Below, piece after piece: positions 27,392-36,930 of a DNA stretch of 64,000 nucleotides (position 1 is its first letter; every line of letters begins with the position of its first letter). Position numbers and translations under genes: made by a program. The DNA comes from Thermoflavimicrobium dichotomicum. Lineage in GTDB: Bacteria; Bacillota; Bacilli; Thermoactinomycetales; Thermoactinomycetaceae. The DNA is taken from positions 62,001 to 126,000 of the forward strand of contig NZ_FORR01000006.1 of the NCBI RefSeq assembly GCF_900114055.1, written 5' to 3'. Under the pieces are notes generated by a model. That model saw only the letters and a list, made by a program, of their open reading frames with translations. It did not search any database and had not been told where the DNA came from.

Positions 27392-28423
27392 ATGAAAAAG
27401 AGAGCATGGCTTTCACTCTTGCTCAGTTCTGTTCTGGTTTTGGCTGTTGGATGTTCAGGCCAGAAAGGAGCAGAGGGTGGCGGTGACAAAGCTGCTGGCT
27501 TCAAATTGGGACTGGTTACTGATACGGGAGGTTTGAACGATCAGTCATTTAACCAAATTTCCTGGGAAGGTGCCAAAAGAGCACAAAAAGAGTTGGGCGT
27601 TGACATTCAACCTCTCGAATCCAAACGGGATGATGACTACATTCCAAACTTGACCAAATTTGCCCGTGAAAAGCGGGACATCATTTGGGCTACTGGATTT
27701 AAATTTGAAAAAGTAATTCCTGAAGTTGCTGAACAATTCCCGAATGTTCATTTTGGCATTGTAGACAGTAATTTGGGTGGTAAAATTCCTAAAAACGTTG
27801 TAGCTGTTACATTTAAGGAGCATGAAGGTTCTTTCCTGGCTGGGGTTGCAGCTGCCTTGACAACAAAAACCAATAAAATTGGCTTTATTGGTGGAATTAG
27901 CTCGCCTTTGATTAAAAAGTTTGAATCCGGTTTCAGAGCAGGTGTAAAGGCTGCAAATCCAAAAGCACAAGTAACCGTTGCTTATGCGGAAAGCTTTAAT
28001 GATGTAACTAAAGGACGTTCTTTGGCAAAAAATATGTACAACAGTGGCATCGATGTCATTTACCATGCAGCTGGTGGCGTAGGTAAAGGTTTGTTTGATG
28101 AAGTAAAAACACGTGATAAAGGTAAATACTGGGCGATTGGTGTGGATATGGATCAATCCGGTCTGGCGCCTGACCATACTTTGACTTCGATGGTAAAACG
28201 TGTAGACACAGCGATTTTCAACATTACCAAAGACCTGAAAGAGAAAAAGTTGGAAACAGGTAAGGAAGTCCAACTTGGTTTTAAAGAAAATGCGCTTGAT
28301 CTGGCAAAAAGCCAACATCTGAAACCCGATGTCATGAAAAAAATCGAAGAGTATAAACAAAAAATCATTAACGGCGAAATTAAGGTACCAAAAACAGAAG
28401 CAGAGTTAGCTTCCTTTAAATAA
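27392..28423 (+). CDS. nupN: BMP-family nucleoside-binding lipoprotein (NupN-like)
   Basis: 343 residues. It has a signal peptide with lipobox LAVGC (Cys near residue 21), so it is anchored outside the membrane. The mature part is a BMP/Med-type periplasmic binding domain (LGLVTDTGGLNDQSFNQ, GFKFEKVIPEVAEQFP, YHAAGGVGKGLF). In Bacillus the nupNOPQ system imports nucleosides such as guanosine; the same four-gene order occurs here. ATG 27392 follows AAGGAGG; a TATAAT lies at 27294-27299. A terminator separates it from the ATPase gene, consistent with higher expression of the binding protein. Confidence 0.92.
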   Translation: MKKRAWLSLLLSSVLVLAVGCSGQKGAEGGGDKAAGFKLGLVTDTGGLNDQSFNQISWEGAKRAQKELGVDIQPLESKRDDDYIPNLTKFAREKRDIIWATGFKFEKVIPEVAEQFPNVHFGIVDSNLGGKIPKNVVAVTFKEHEGSFLAGVAAALTTKTNKIGFIGGISSPLIKKFESGFRAGVKAANPKAQVTVAYAESFNDVTKGRSLAKNMYNSGIDVIYHAAGGVGKGLFDEVKTRDKGKYWAIGVDMDQSGLAPDHTLTSMVKRVDTAIFNITKDLKEKKLETGKEVQLGFKENALDLAKSQHLKPDVMKKIEEYKQKIINGEIKVPKTEAELASFK

Positions 28424-28438
28424 TAAAGAAAAAAGAAT

Positions 28439-28468
28439 AAAGGCTAGCCTCGTTGCTAGCCTTTTTTT
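28439..28468 (+). terminator. Intra-operon terminator between nupN and nupO
   Basis: AAAGGCTAGC and GCTAGCCTTT with T7 following. It probably allows partial read-through so that the binding protein is made in excess. Confidence 0.8.
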
Positions 28469-28494
28469 CGCTCACTTGTTTGGAGGTGAATAGA

Positions 28495-30030
28495 GTGAAT
28501 GCGGTTGAAATGATTGGGATTACCAAGCGTTTTCCCGGTATTGTAGCCAATGATAATATCCATCTCACCGTAAAGAAAGGTGAAATCCATGCTTTACTGG
28601 GGGAGAATGGAGCTGGAAAATCCACGTTAATGAATATCCTGTTTGGTTTATACCAGCCTGATGAAGGCGAGATTCGCATCCATGAAAAAAAGGTCACCAT
28701 CACAGGGCCAACAATGGCTAACAAGCTGGGAATCGGCATGGTTCATCAGCATTTTATGTTGGTACAACCCTTTACGGTTACCGAGAATATTATCTTGGGT
28801 GATGAACGTACTTCTAGCGGATTTATCGATTATAAGAAAGCGGAACAGGAAATCCAAAAACTGTCCGATCAATATGGATTAAAAGTCAACCCTCGTGCCA
28901 AAATCGCAGATATCTCTGTTGGTATGCAGCAGAGAGTGGAAATCCTGAAAACCTTGTACCGTGGGGCTGAGATCATCATTTTTGATGAGCCAACCGCTGT
29001 TTTGACACCACAGGAAATTGATGAACTGATGGCGATCATGCGCAATTTAGTGAAAGAAGGAAAAACGATTATTTTTATTACACATAAGTTAAAAGAAATT
29101 ATGAGTGTGTGTGATCGTGTCACCATTATTCGGCGTGGAAAAGTGATTGATACTGTCAATGTGGCGGATACGAACGAAAACCAATTGGCAGCACTAATGG
29201 TGGGGCGTGAAGTATCTTTTGAAGTTATCAAAGAGGAAGCGAAACCCACCAGAACCGTACTGGAAGTGAAAAATCTGGTCGTCGAAGATCAGCGTGGTGT
29301 TCCAGTCGTCAATGGATTGGATCTGGAGGTTCGAGCAGGTGAGATCGTAGGGATTGCTGGTGTAGATGGTAATGGACAATCTGAGCTGATCGAAGCCATT
29401 ACAGGTCTGATGCCGATCAAACAAGGAAAGATTTCACTTAATGGAAAGAATGTTGCTCATCTAAAGGCGGATAAAGGTACCAGAGCACGGAGAATTACGG
29501 AAGCAGGGGTAGGACATATTCCTGAAGATCGGCATAAACGTGGGCTTGTGCTTGATTTTGGCATTAATGAAAATATGGTTTTGCAGAACTACTATCAATC
29601 GCCATTCTCTAAAGGTTGGACGATTCAGTATGATGAAGTGAACAAATATGCCAATCGTCTGATTGAAGAATTCGATGTTCGAACACCAAGTCATGAAACA
29701 TTGGCTCGGTCCTTATCAGGAGGAAACCAGCAAAAAGCGATCATTGCCCGGGAAATCGACCGGAATCCGGACTTGCTGATTGCGGCTCAACCAACACGGG
29801 GCTTGGACGTTGGAGCCATTGAATTTATTCATCGACGGATTGTTGAGCACAGAGACAAAGGAAAAGCGGTTTTATTGGTTTCCTTTGAATTAGACGAAAT
29901 CTTGAAATTAAGTGATCGGATTGCTGTCATTTACGAAGGAAAAATCATTGGATGGGTTGATCCAAAAACAACCACCGAAGAAGAGTTAGGGCTATTGATG
30001 GCTGGTCGAGCAAAGAAGGAGGGGCAATAA
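28495..30030 (+). CDS. nupO: Nucleoside ABC transporter ATP-binding protein (NupO-like)
   Basis: 511 residues with two tandem ABC domains. The first has Walker A GENGAGKST, signature SVGMQQRVEIL and Walker B IIIFDEPTAVLTP. In the second, Walker A is degenerate (GVDGNGQSE), the signature is SGGNQQKAI, and the Walker B aspartate-glutamate pair is replaced (LLIAAQPTRGLD), as is usual in sugar/nucleoside-type ABC proteins. The GTG start at 28495 follows TGGAGGTGA. It lies 2 bases before the permease gene. Confidence 0.93.
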   Translation: MNAVEMIGITKRFPGIVANDNIHLTVKKGEIHALLGENGAGKSTLMNILFGLYQPDEGEIRIHEKKVTITGPTMANKLGIGMVHQHFMLVQPFTVTENIILGDERTSSGFIDYKKAEQEIQKLSDQYGLKVNPRAKIADISVGMQQRVEILKTLYRGAEIIIFDEPTAVLTPQEIDELMAIMRNLVKEGKTIIFITHKLKEIMSVCDRVTIIRRGKVIDTVNVADTNENQLAALMVGREVSFEVIKEEAKPTRTVLEVKNLVVEDQRGVPVVNGLDLEVRAGEIVGIAGVDGNGQSELIEAITGLMPIKQGKISLNGKNVAHLKADKGTRARRITEAGVGHIPEDRHKRGLVLDFGINENMVLQNYYQSPFSKGWTIQYDEVNKYANRLIEEFDVRTPSHETLARSLSGGNQQKAIIAREIDRNPDLLIAAQPTRGLDVGAIEFIHRRIVEHRDKGKAVLLVSFELDEILKLSDRIAVIYEGKIIGWVDPKTTTEEELGLLMAGRAKKEGQ

Positions 30031-30031
30031 G

Positions 30032-31093
30032 TTGTCTCAGTTAAATAAGCAATCAACTATCGTTACTGCATTGATTTCGATTTTTTTGGGAATTGTTGTA
30101 GGAGCCATTGCCATGCAATTGGCTGGTTATAATGCCATTACAGCTTATCAAGCACTCTTCCAGGGCTCTTTGTTTCAAGCATTTGATTTGGGGGAAACGA
30201 TTCGAACAACGACTCCGTTGATTTTGGCGGGATTATCGGTAGCCATTGCTTTTCGAACAGGACTGTTTAACATTGGTGTAGAAGGTCAAATGATCATAGC
30301 ACAATTGTCTGCACTCATTGTTGGAATCAAGTTAAACCTGCCACCTGGTTTACATGCGATTGTGGCTGTACTGGTAGGAGGAATCGCTGGAGCATTGTGG
30401 GCCTTTCTGCCTGGATTTTTAAAAGCAGTACGCGGTGTGCATGAAGTGATCATTTGTATTATGATGAACTTTATTGCTCTGTACTTATCCAATGTGTTAA
30501 TTCGTAACTGGTTAACTGAAAGTGGAGCTGATTCTACACCGAAAATTTCACCCAATGCTTCATTGCGGGTTGACTTTTTATCCGAAATGTTTGATCATTC
30601 CCGTATTCACTTGGGGATCGTTATCGCATTGTTAATGGCCTTTGTCATGTACTATTTGCTGTGGAGAACGAAGTTGGGATACGAATTGCGGGCAGTTGGT
30701 TACAATCCATATGCTGCAGAATATGCTGGCATGAATGTAAAGAGAAACATTATCGTTTCCATGTTAATCAGTGGTTTCTTCGCTGGTTTGGCTGGAGCTG
30801 GTGAAGTACTTGGGACGCATGGATATATAGCGATTCAATCCGCATTTACGGGAATCGGATTTGACGGAATTGCTGTAGCTCTTTTAGGTGCAAATACGCC
30901 GATTGGTGTCATTTTCTCCGCATTATTGTTTGGTGTTTTAACCTACGGATCACAAAATATGGAACATATGGCACAAGTTCCTCCTGAATTAATTCGTGTC
31001 GTTGTTGCTGCCATTATTTTCTTTGTGGCAGCCAATATATCTGGTAAATTGTTAGATGTTGTGAAGACAAAGAGGAGGGCAAAAGAATCGTGA
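30032..31093 (+). CDS. nupP: Nucleoside ABC transporter permease (NupP-like)
   Basis: 353 residues and about 9-10 membrane helices of the BPD_transp_2 family. FNIGVEGQMIIAQLSA and the KAVRGVHEVIICIMMNF loop are typical of the BMP-associated permeases. The TTG start follows AAGGAGGGGC at the end of nupO. It overlaps the second permease gene by 4 bases. Confidence 0.9.
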   Translation: MSQLNKQSTIVTALISIFLGIVVGAIAMQLAGYNAITAYQALFQGSLFQAFDLGETIRTTTPLILAGLSVAIAFRTGLFNIGVEGQMIIAQLSALIVGIKLNLPPGLHAIVAVLVGGIAGALWAFLPGFLKAVRGVHEVIICIMMNFIALYLSNVLIRNWLTESGADSTPKISPNASLRVDFLSEMFDHSRIHLGIVIALLMAFVMYYLLWRTKLGYELRAVGYNPYAAEYAGMNVKRNIIVSMLISGFFAGLAGAGEVLGTHGYIAIQSAFTGIGFDGIAVALLGANTPIGVIFSALLFGVLTYGSQNMEHMAQVPPELIRVVVAAIIFFVAANISGKLLDVVKTKRRAKES

Positions 31094-32022
31094 TTGATAT
31101 TTTAACCAATATATTGCAAACGACGGTTCTTTATGCTACACCATTGATTTTGGCTGCAATGGGCGGGTTATTTTCAGAACGGTCTGGTGTAGTCAATATT
31201 GGACTGGAAGGATTAATGACCATTGGGGCATTTACCGCAGCCGTTACAACCATCAATACGGGAAGTCCCTGGATCGGGGTTCTCGCTGCCATATTGGCAG
31301 GAATTGTTCTGGCATTGCCTCATGCGATTGCTTCCATTACGTTTAAGGCAGATCAGGTGGTTAGTGGTGTAGCGATCAACTTTTTAGCTTTAGGTTTGTC
31401 AGTCTACCTGGTCAAATATTTATATAACTCAGGGCAAACACCAACCGTTCAAAAAAAGATTGAAGCATTATCAATTCCTGGTTTGAGTGAAATTCCGGTA
31501 TTAGGGCCATCATTATTCAAAGCGACTGCTTTTACCTATATTGCCATAGCTATTGTGATCATCAGTTATATCATTTTATATAAAACAACGTTTGGCATGC
31601 GGCTTCGTGCAGTTGGAGAACATCCACATGCAGCAGAAACAGCTGGAGTAAGCGTTATTCAATTGCGTTATATAGCGGTTCTCATCAGTGGAGCATTGGC
31701 AGCCATTGGTGGTGCTTGTTTGTCTATTTCGATCGGTAGTGAATTTAACCAGGGAACAGTAGCTGGACAAGGGTTTATTGCTTTGGCTGCTTTAATCTTT
31801 GGTAAATGGAAACCATTTGGCACATTGGGAGCTGCCACCTTCTTTGGTTTTGCGGTTGCCCTGTCTCTCATGGGACAATTGATTGGTTTGGTCAAGTATG
31901 TACCCAGTGAAGTGTTGAGTATGGCCCCTTATATATTAACGATTCTGGCACTGGCTGGATTTGTGGGACGTGCAGTCTCTCCCGCTGCTCTTGGCAAACC
32001 TTATGAAAAAGGTAGCCGTTAA
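31090..32022 (+). CDS. nupQ: Nucleoside ABC transporter permease (NupQ-like)
   Basis: 310 residues and about 8-9 membrane helices of the BPD_transp_2 family. The GVVNIGLEGLMTIGAF motif and ITFKADQVVSGVAINF mirror the first permease. GTG 31090 overlaps the nupP stop. It is the last gene of the transporter operon and is followed by a terminator. Confidence 0.9.
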   Translation: MIDILTNILQTTVLYATPLILAAMGGLFSERSGVVNIGLEGLMTIGAFTAAVTTINTGSPWIGVLAAILAGIVLALPHAIASITFKADQVVSGVAINFLALGLSVYLVKYLYNSGQTPTVQKKIEALSIPGLSEIPVLGPSLFKATAFTYIAIAIVIISYIILYKTTFGMRLRAVGEHPHAAETAGVSVIQLRYIAVLISGALAAIGGACLSISIGSEFNQGTVAGQGFIALAALIFGKWKPFGTLGAATFFGFAVALSLMGQLIGLVKYVPSEVLSMAPYILTILALAGFVGRAVSPAALGKPYEKGSR

Positions 32023-32025
32023 AAT

Positions 32026-32058
32026 AAAAAACCTTAGCTATAACAGCTAAGGTTTTTT
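32026..32058 (+). terminator. Terminator after the nup operon
   Basis: AACCTTAGCT and AGCTAAGGTT perfect stem, five-base loop, then T6. Confidence 0.92.
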
Positions 32059-32233
32059 ATTCAAGCATAATTAATAGATAATTCTGTAAAAAATAAATAT
32101 CCGTGCTTCGAGTGAGCTAGATTTTTAAAAAACTTTTTGGATATACTAAAAAAGGCGTTACAAATCATTTCCAACGGGTGCGGATTGATCTATAATGGAA
32201 AATATATCTATGCCTTGAAGGAGAGGTGCCAAC

Positions 32234-33535
32234 GTGACATACTCCCAATTTGAAACGATTTCAATGGGTAATATACGCATTCATGTGTATGCAAGCAAAA
32301 AATTTAAAACAACGACCTTATCCGTAATGCTGCAACAACAATTATCCCCAGATACAGTAACAAAAACAGCATTGCTGCCCAATGTGCTGCAACGTGGAAC
32401 TGCTTCATATCCTTCAACATTGGAACTGAAAAGGAAACTGGCTGATTTATATGGAGCGATACTTTTTGGGGATGTATATAAACGTGGCGAAAGACATATC
32501 ATGCAATTTGGTTTGGAAATTGCCAATGAACAGTATTTGCAAGAAAAAGACTCCCTACTTTATGCTGGCTTGTCGTTTTTATGTGAAGTCCTTACGAAAC
32601 CGGCAACAGAAAATGGAGTCTTTGTTGATGCCTATGTCCAGCAGGAGAAAGCCATCCTCAAACAAAAGATTGAGAGTCTGCAGGATGACAAGATTCGCTA
32701 TGCTGCCCAGCGCAGTATAGAGGAAATGTGCAAGAATGAACCGTATGCGTTATTTAATCATGGGCGCTTGGAAGACTTGCCAGGGATCAATCCACAAAAT
32801 CTATATACATATTATCAAGAGGTACTCAAGACATGTCCGATGGATGTATACATTGTAGGAAATGTATCCGCTGATGAAATTGTACAAATGCTCAGCCAAC
32901 TGTTACCAACTGAGCTGGTTTCTGCCGAGAGAGAGTCGGTTCACGTTTCTGACGTTGTTCATCAGGTCCGTGAAGTCAAGGTAGTGGTCGATCGATTGGA
33001 TGTCAAACAGGGAAAATTAAACATGGGGTGTCGCACGCAAATCTCAGTGAAAGATCCTGAATATCCGGCTTTACTGATGTATAACGGAATTTTGGGAGGC
33101 TTCCCTCATTCGAAATTATTCATCAACGTGCGCGAGAAAGCGAGCCTGGCTTATTATGCTTCTTCAAGCGTAGAGAGCCATAAGGGATTACTTACCATTC
33201 AATCGGGGATTGAAATTGAAAATTATGAAAAAGCGGTGGATATTATCAAGCAACAGCTGGAAGCGATGCGAGCAGGACAAATCAGCGAAAATGAAATTCG
33301 CCAGACAAAAGCGACCATTTCTAACCAATTCAGGGAGCAACAGGATCGTCCCTATGATTTGATTAACTTCCATTTCCACTCCATTTTAAGCGGAGTTGAA
33401 CGCACACTCCCGGATTTGCTGCAACAAATTGAACAGGTGCAAAAAGAAGATATTCTAAAAGTAGCTGAAAAGGTGCAATTGGATACGATTTATTTCCTGC
33501 GAGATCAAGGGGGAAACCCAGATGCAAAAAATTGA
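32234..33535 (+). CDS. ymfF: M16-like protein YmfF (EF-P 5-aminopentanol modification-associated)
   Basis: 433 residues of the M16 peptidase fold. The zinc motif HxxEH is missing: the equivalent region reads LLPNVLQRGTASYPS. It is therefore a non-catalytic partner, as known for YmfF, presumably of YmfH. ymfF, ymfH and ymfI are associated with modification of translation factor EF-P in Bacillus. GTG 32234 follows AAGGAGAGG. It overlaps ymfH by 14 bases. Confidence 0.9.
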   Translation: MTYSQFETISMGNIRIHVYASKKFKTTTLSVMLQQQLSPDTVTKTALLPNVLQRGTASYPSTLELKRKLADLYGAILFGDVYKRGERHIMQFGLEIANEQYLQEKDSLLYAGLSFLCEVLTKPATENGVFVDAYVQQEKAILKQKIESLQDDKIRYAAQRSIEEMCKNEPYALFNHGRLEDLPGINPQNLYTYYQEVLKTCPMDVYIVGNVSADEIVQMLSQLLPTELVSAERESVHVSDVVHQVREVKVVVDRLDVKQGKLNMGCRTQISVKDPEYPALLMYNGILGGFPHSKLFINVREKASLAYYASSSVESHKGLLTIQSGIEIENYEKAVDIIKQQLEAMRAGQISENEIRQTKATISNQFREQQDRPYDLINFHFHSILSGVERTLPDLLQQIEQVQKEDILKVAEKVQLDTIYFLRDQGGNPDAKN

Positions 33536-34814
33536 ACATCAACAAGTTCAAGAAAGATTGTATTATGAGAAACTACCCAATGGATTAGAAGTTTATATTC
33601 TGCCGAAAGAAGGATTTGCCAAAACGTATGCCACTTTCACCACCAAATATGGCTCGATTGACAACACCTTTCAGGTTAAAGGAAAAGAGAAAGTAACCGT
33701 ACCTGATGGGATTGCCCATTTTTTGGAGCACAAGATGTTTGAACAGGAATCAGGAGAAGACGTATTTCAGCAGTTTTCCAGACAGGGAGCATCAGCAAAC
33801 GCTTTTACAAGCTTCACCAGAACGGCTTATCTCTTCTCCTGTACCAGTCATGTGGAAGAAAACTTGACCACTTTGCTTGATTTCGTACAGAGCCCTTATT
33901 TTACTGATGAAAATGTTGAGAAAGAAAAGGGAATTATAGGACAGGAGATTCGGATGTATGACGATAATCCGGATTGGCGCGTTTATTTCGGCTTAATCGA
34001 AGCAATGTATCAAAAACATCCAGTTAAAATAGACATAGCTGGAACCGTTGAATCCATCTCGAAAATTACCAAAGAAATGCTGTATACTTGCTACCATACT
34101 TTTTATCATCCAAGCAATATGCTGTTGTTTGTGGTTGGATCAGTAGACCCGGAAAAGATTATGGCCTTGGTAAAGGAAAATCAGGCAGCCAAATCTTTCG
34201 AACCGCAGGCGGAAATTCTTCGATTTTTTGAGGAAGAACCCGAAGAGGTTGTAGAAAAGCAAAAAGAAATGAAACTGAGTGTGGGGATTTCCAAATGTAT
34301 GTTTGGTTTTAAAGAAAGCCGGCAATACCTCGGTAAAACAGGAGACAGCATGCTCAAACAGGAATTGGCGACGAAAATTTGTCTGGAAGCACTGATTGGT
34401 TCAGGATCCGAACTCTATCAATCCTTATACAATGAAGGACTGATTGATGAACATTTTGGGTTTGACTATTCTTTGGAACAGGGATATGGTCATTCGATGA
34501 TTGGCGGAGACACGCCCGATCCAGACCGCCTGCTGTCCCGCATTCAAACGGAATTACCAAAGCTCATCGAAAAAGGGATTTCGGCCGAGGATTTTGAGCG
34601 TATTCGCAAAAAACGGATAGGTTCCGCTCTTCGTTCTCTCAATTACCCTGAATGGATTGCCAACCAATTTACTGGATACCGCTTTAATGGAATTGACTTA
34701 TTCCAAATGATTCCGGCGTTGGAACAGCTCACGGTCGACGAAGTGAATCAACGAATGAGAGAACATATGAATTGGGATCGTTTTGCCATTTCTTTGGTTA
34801 AACCATTGACATAA
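33522..34814 (+). CDS. ymfH: M16 zinc protease YmfH (EF-P 5-aminopentanol modification-associated)
   Basis: 430 residues with an intact zinc motif HFLEH at 66-70 and the downstream NVEKEKGIIGQEIRMYDD glutamate region. It is the catalytic partner of the inactive YmfF next to it. The start ATG lies inside the end of ymfF. Followed by a terminator and then ymfI. Confidence 0.92.
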   Translation: MQKIEHQQVQERLYYEKLPNGLEVYILPKEGFAKTYATFTTKYGSIDNTFQVKGKEKVTVPDGIAHFLEHKMFEQESGEDVFQQFSRQGASANAFTSFTRTAYLFSCTSHVEENLTTLLDFVQSPYFTDENVEKEKGIIGQEIRMYDDNPDWRVYFGLIEAMYQKHPVKIDIAGTVESISKITKEMLYTCYHTFYHPSNMLLFVVGSVDPEKIMALVKENQAAKSFEPQAEILRFFEEEPEEVVEKQKEMKLSVGISKCMFGFKESRQYLGKTGDSMLKQELATKICLEALIGSGSELYQSLYNEGLIDEHFGFDYSLEQGYGHSMIGGDTPDPDRLLSRIQTELPKLIEKGISAEDFERIRKKRIGSALRSLNYPEWIANQFTGYRFNGIDLFQMIPALEQLTVDEVNQRMREHMNWDRFAISLVKPLT

Positions 34815-34824
34815 GGAAGTAAGA

Positions 34825-34862
34825 AGCGTATCTTCAGTGCTTGGGAAGATACGCTTTTTTTT
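34825..34862 (+). terminator. Terminator between ymfH and ymfI
   Basis: AAGCGTATCTTC and GAAGATACGCTT form a 12-bp perfect stem followed by a T tract that runs into the ymfI ribosome site GGAGGG. Confidence 0.85.
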
Positions 34863-34874
34863 GGAGGGAAAAGA

Positions 34875-35624
34875 ATGAAGCCACTGGCTGGGCACACAGC
34901 ATGGATTACAGGAGCAAGTGGTGGAATCGGAGGAAGCATTGCCATTACACTTGCCGAAGCAGGGGCAAATATTGCAGTTGGTTATTTTAAAGGGAAACAG
35001 CAAGCCGAAAAGATCGTACAGGATTGTCAAAAAAGAGGAATCCATGCTTTTGCTGTAAAGATCGATGTGACGGATTTCTCTTCGATGCATGAAGCTTATC
35101 AACAAATTCGCTATGCAATGGGTGCTCCCACTTTGCTCATTCATAGTGCGGGTATATCACAAGTTGGATTATTTCAAGATGTGACAGAGAAACAATATGA
35201 AAAAGTCATGGATACCCATGTGCGAGGAGCTTTTCATTTGATTCAGTTAGGATTGCCCTATTTGTTACAGCAAAAAAATGGACGCATCATTCTACTGTCA
35301 TCGATATGGGGTGAAACCGGCGGTGCCGGTGAAGTGTTGTATTCTGCAGCCAAAGGTGCCATTAATGGTATGACCAAGGCTTTAGCCAAAGAACTGGCCC
35401 CATCAGGGATTACTGTCAATGCGGTAGCTCCTGGGGCGATTCAAACACCCATGTTGGAGAAGCAATTAACCCCTGGTGAGCAAGAAGAGCTGGCTGAAGA
35501 AATTCCGATGGGAAGATTGGGAATGCCTGAAGAAGTAGGGTCATTGGTTCGATATCTTTGTCTTCCTGAAGCCTCTTACATTACCGGGCAAATTATTCAT
35601 ATTAATGGTGGCTGGTATACATAG
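34875..35624 (+). CDS. ymfI: SDR-family reductase YmfI (EF-P 5-aminopentanone reductase)
   Basis: 249 residues. An SDR with the cofactor motif TGASGGIGGSIA, catalytic serine in LLSSIWGE, YSAAK, and the C-terminal GQIIHINGGWYT of FabG-like enzymes. In Bacillus YmfI reduces 5-aminopentanone on EF-P to 5-aminopentanol. The assignment rests on SDR sequence plus the ymfF-ymfH neighbourhood. The ATG follows TTGGAGGGAAAAG. Confidence 0.88.
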   Translation: MKPLAGHTAWITGASGGIGGSIAITLAEAGANIAVGYFKGKQQAEKIVQDCQKRGIHAFAVKIDVTDFSSMHEAYQQIRYAMGAPTLLIHSAGISQVGLFQDVTEKQYEKVMDTHVRGAFHLIQLGLPYLLQQKNGRIILLSSIWGETGGAGEVLYSAAKGAINGMTKALAKELAPSGITVNAVAPGAIQTPMLEKQLTPGEQEELAEEIPMGRLGMPEEVGSLVRYLCLPEASYITGQIIHINGGWYT

Positions 35625-35665
35625 GAATTTCCTTGCGTACAGGCGGTTTGGTGATGGAGTCTTCC

Positions 35666-35695
35666 GCATAAAAAAAAGGTGTATTGGTCATATTA
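35666..35695 (+). promoter_or_regulatory. SigG-type (forespore) promoter for ymfJ
   Basis: GCATA (35666-35670), 18 bases, CATATTA (35689-35695) matches the SigG consensus at every defined position, 40 bases before the gene. Confidence 0.7.
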
Positions 35696-35735
35696 CACGT
35701 AGAATGATTTAAGTCAACAAAGGAGGCTCCTGATT

Positions 35736-35990
35736 ATGTCCGTTTTAGAAAACTTCCAGGAATGGAAGAACTTTTTGTCTTCACGTGTAAATCAAGCACA
35801 GAATATGGGGATGGATCAGCAAACCATCAGTAATTTGGCTTATGAATTGGGAGATTATCTGGCTAAGGGTGTCGATCCAAAAAATGAACAGGAACGTTTA
35901 TTAAAGGATCTTTGGGATGTCGCCGATGAGCAGGAACAAAAAACCATTGCGGGATTAATGGTGAAATTAGTTAGTGACGGAAACAGATAG
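35736..35990 (+). CDS. ymfJ: YmfJ, DUF3243 family protein
   Basis: 84 residues. VLENFQEWKNFLSSRVNQAQ and LGDYLAKGVDPKNEQERLLK are the DUF3243 signature; an all-helical small protein of unknown activity. ATG 35736 follows AAAGGAGG. The SigG-like promoter upstream and a terminator after it make it a single-gene unit probably expressed in the forespore. Confidence 0.88.
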   Translation: MSVLENFQEWKNFLSSRVNQAQNMGMDQQTISNLAYELGDYLAKGVDPKNEQERLLKDLWDVADEQEQKTIAGLMVKLVSDGNR

Positions 35991-35999
35991 GATATAGAC

Positions 36000-36031
36000 A
36001 AACGCCCAAATGGAATATGGGCGTTTTGTCT
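36000..36031 (+). terminator. Terminator after ymfJ
   Basis: AAACGCCCA and TGGGCGTTT, then TGTCTTTT. Confidence 0.85.
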
Positions 36032-36133
36032 TTTAAAAATAAATGGTACTTTTATGGAAAGACTTCGCACATTTTTAAACATATGGTATACTTAAGAACA
36101 TAAATTAGGGCAAAATGGGGAGGAGTGTGCTCA

Positions 36134-36898
36134 TTGAATCATGATGAATGGTATCTGGAATATGAGATTCACAAGAATCGTCCAGGATTATTGGGAGATA
36201 TAGCTTCCTTATTGGGAATGCTTTCAATAAATATAGTGACCATTAATGGGGTAGAAAATCAGCGCCGTGGCATGTTATTAAGGACGAATGACCATAAAAA
36301 AATTGAAGTGTTAAGGCAAATATTGCATCAAGTGGATAACATCACAATTACTGCCTTACGTCCTCCAAAATTAGTGGATCGAATGGCTGTACGGCATGGC
36401 AGATATTTGGATCGTTGTTTGGAAGATAAGAGAACATTTCGTTTTACGCGGGATGAATTGGGTTTACTGGTTGATTTTATGGCGGAGCTATTAAAAAGGG
36501 AAGGGCACCAACTCATCGGCGTACGAGGAATGCCTAGAGTTGGCAAATCGGAATCGATTGTGGCTTCCAGTGTCTGTGCAAATAAAAAATGGATCTTTGT
36601 ATCTTCAACGTTACTGAAGCAAACGATCCGAAGTCAGTTGGCACATGACGAACTGTCTGAACATCATGTGTATATCATTGATGGGATCGTATCAACCATG
36701 CGTTCAACGGAACAACATGATATGCTGATTCGCGAAATTTTTAGAATGAATGCGAGCAAAGTCATTGAGCATCCCGATATTTTTGTACAGAATACGGAAT
36801 TTACGCTGAATGATTTTGATTACATCATTGAACTGAGAAATGATCCCGATGAGCAAATTACCTATGAAGTTGTGGAACGAGGAACGGAATTTTTTTGA
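36134..36898 (+). CDS. ymfK: YmfK, DUF3388 family protein with ACT domain and P-loop
   Basis: 254 residues. The N-terminal 75 form an ACT-like domain (EYEIHKNRPGLLGDIASLLG). The rest contains GMPRVGKSES, a P-loop-like motif, and a region ending NDFDYIIELRND. The function is unknown; in Bacillus it precedes ymfM. TTG 36134 is chosen because GGGAGGAG lies eight bases upstream and the protein then begins MNHDEWY; GTG 36125 would bury the ribosome site. Confidence 0.85.
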   Translation: MNHDEWYLEYEIHKNRPGLLGDIASLLGMLSINIVTINGVENQRRGMLLRTNDHKKIEVLRQILHQVDNITITALRPPKLVDRMAVRHGRYLDRCLEDKRTFRFTRDELGLLVDFMAELLKREGHQLIGVRGMPRVGKSESIVASSVCANKKWIFVSSTLLKQTIRSQLAHDELSEHHVYIIDGIVSTMRSTEQHDMLIREIFRMNASKVIEHPDIFVQNTEFTLNDFDYIIELRNDPDEQITYEVVERGTEFF

Positions 36899-36930
36899 AG
36901 ATAGACAAAAATGATTCAGGAGGGGCAATC

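Noticed and set aside
27545-28360. 271-residue open frame on the minus strand opposite nupN
   Set aside because: It is exactly antisense to a well-supported lipoprotein gene and has Phe/Ile/Cys-rich, non-protein-like composition.
28495-30030. Degenerate second ATPase site in NupO as evidence of gene decay
   Set aside because: Loss of Walker residues in one of the two ABC domains is common in this transporter class, so it is not unusual.
32234-33535. YmfF treated as an inactivated pseudogene because HxxEH is missing
   Set aside because: YmfF is a naturally non-catalytic M16 member; the gene is full length and coupled to ymfH.
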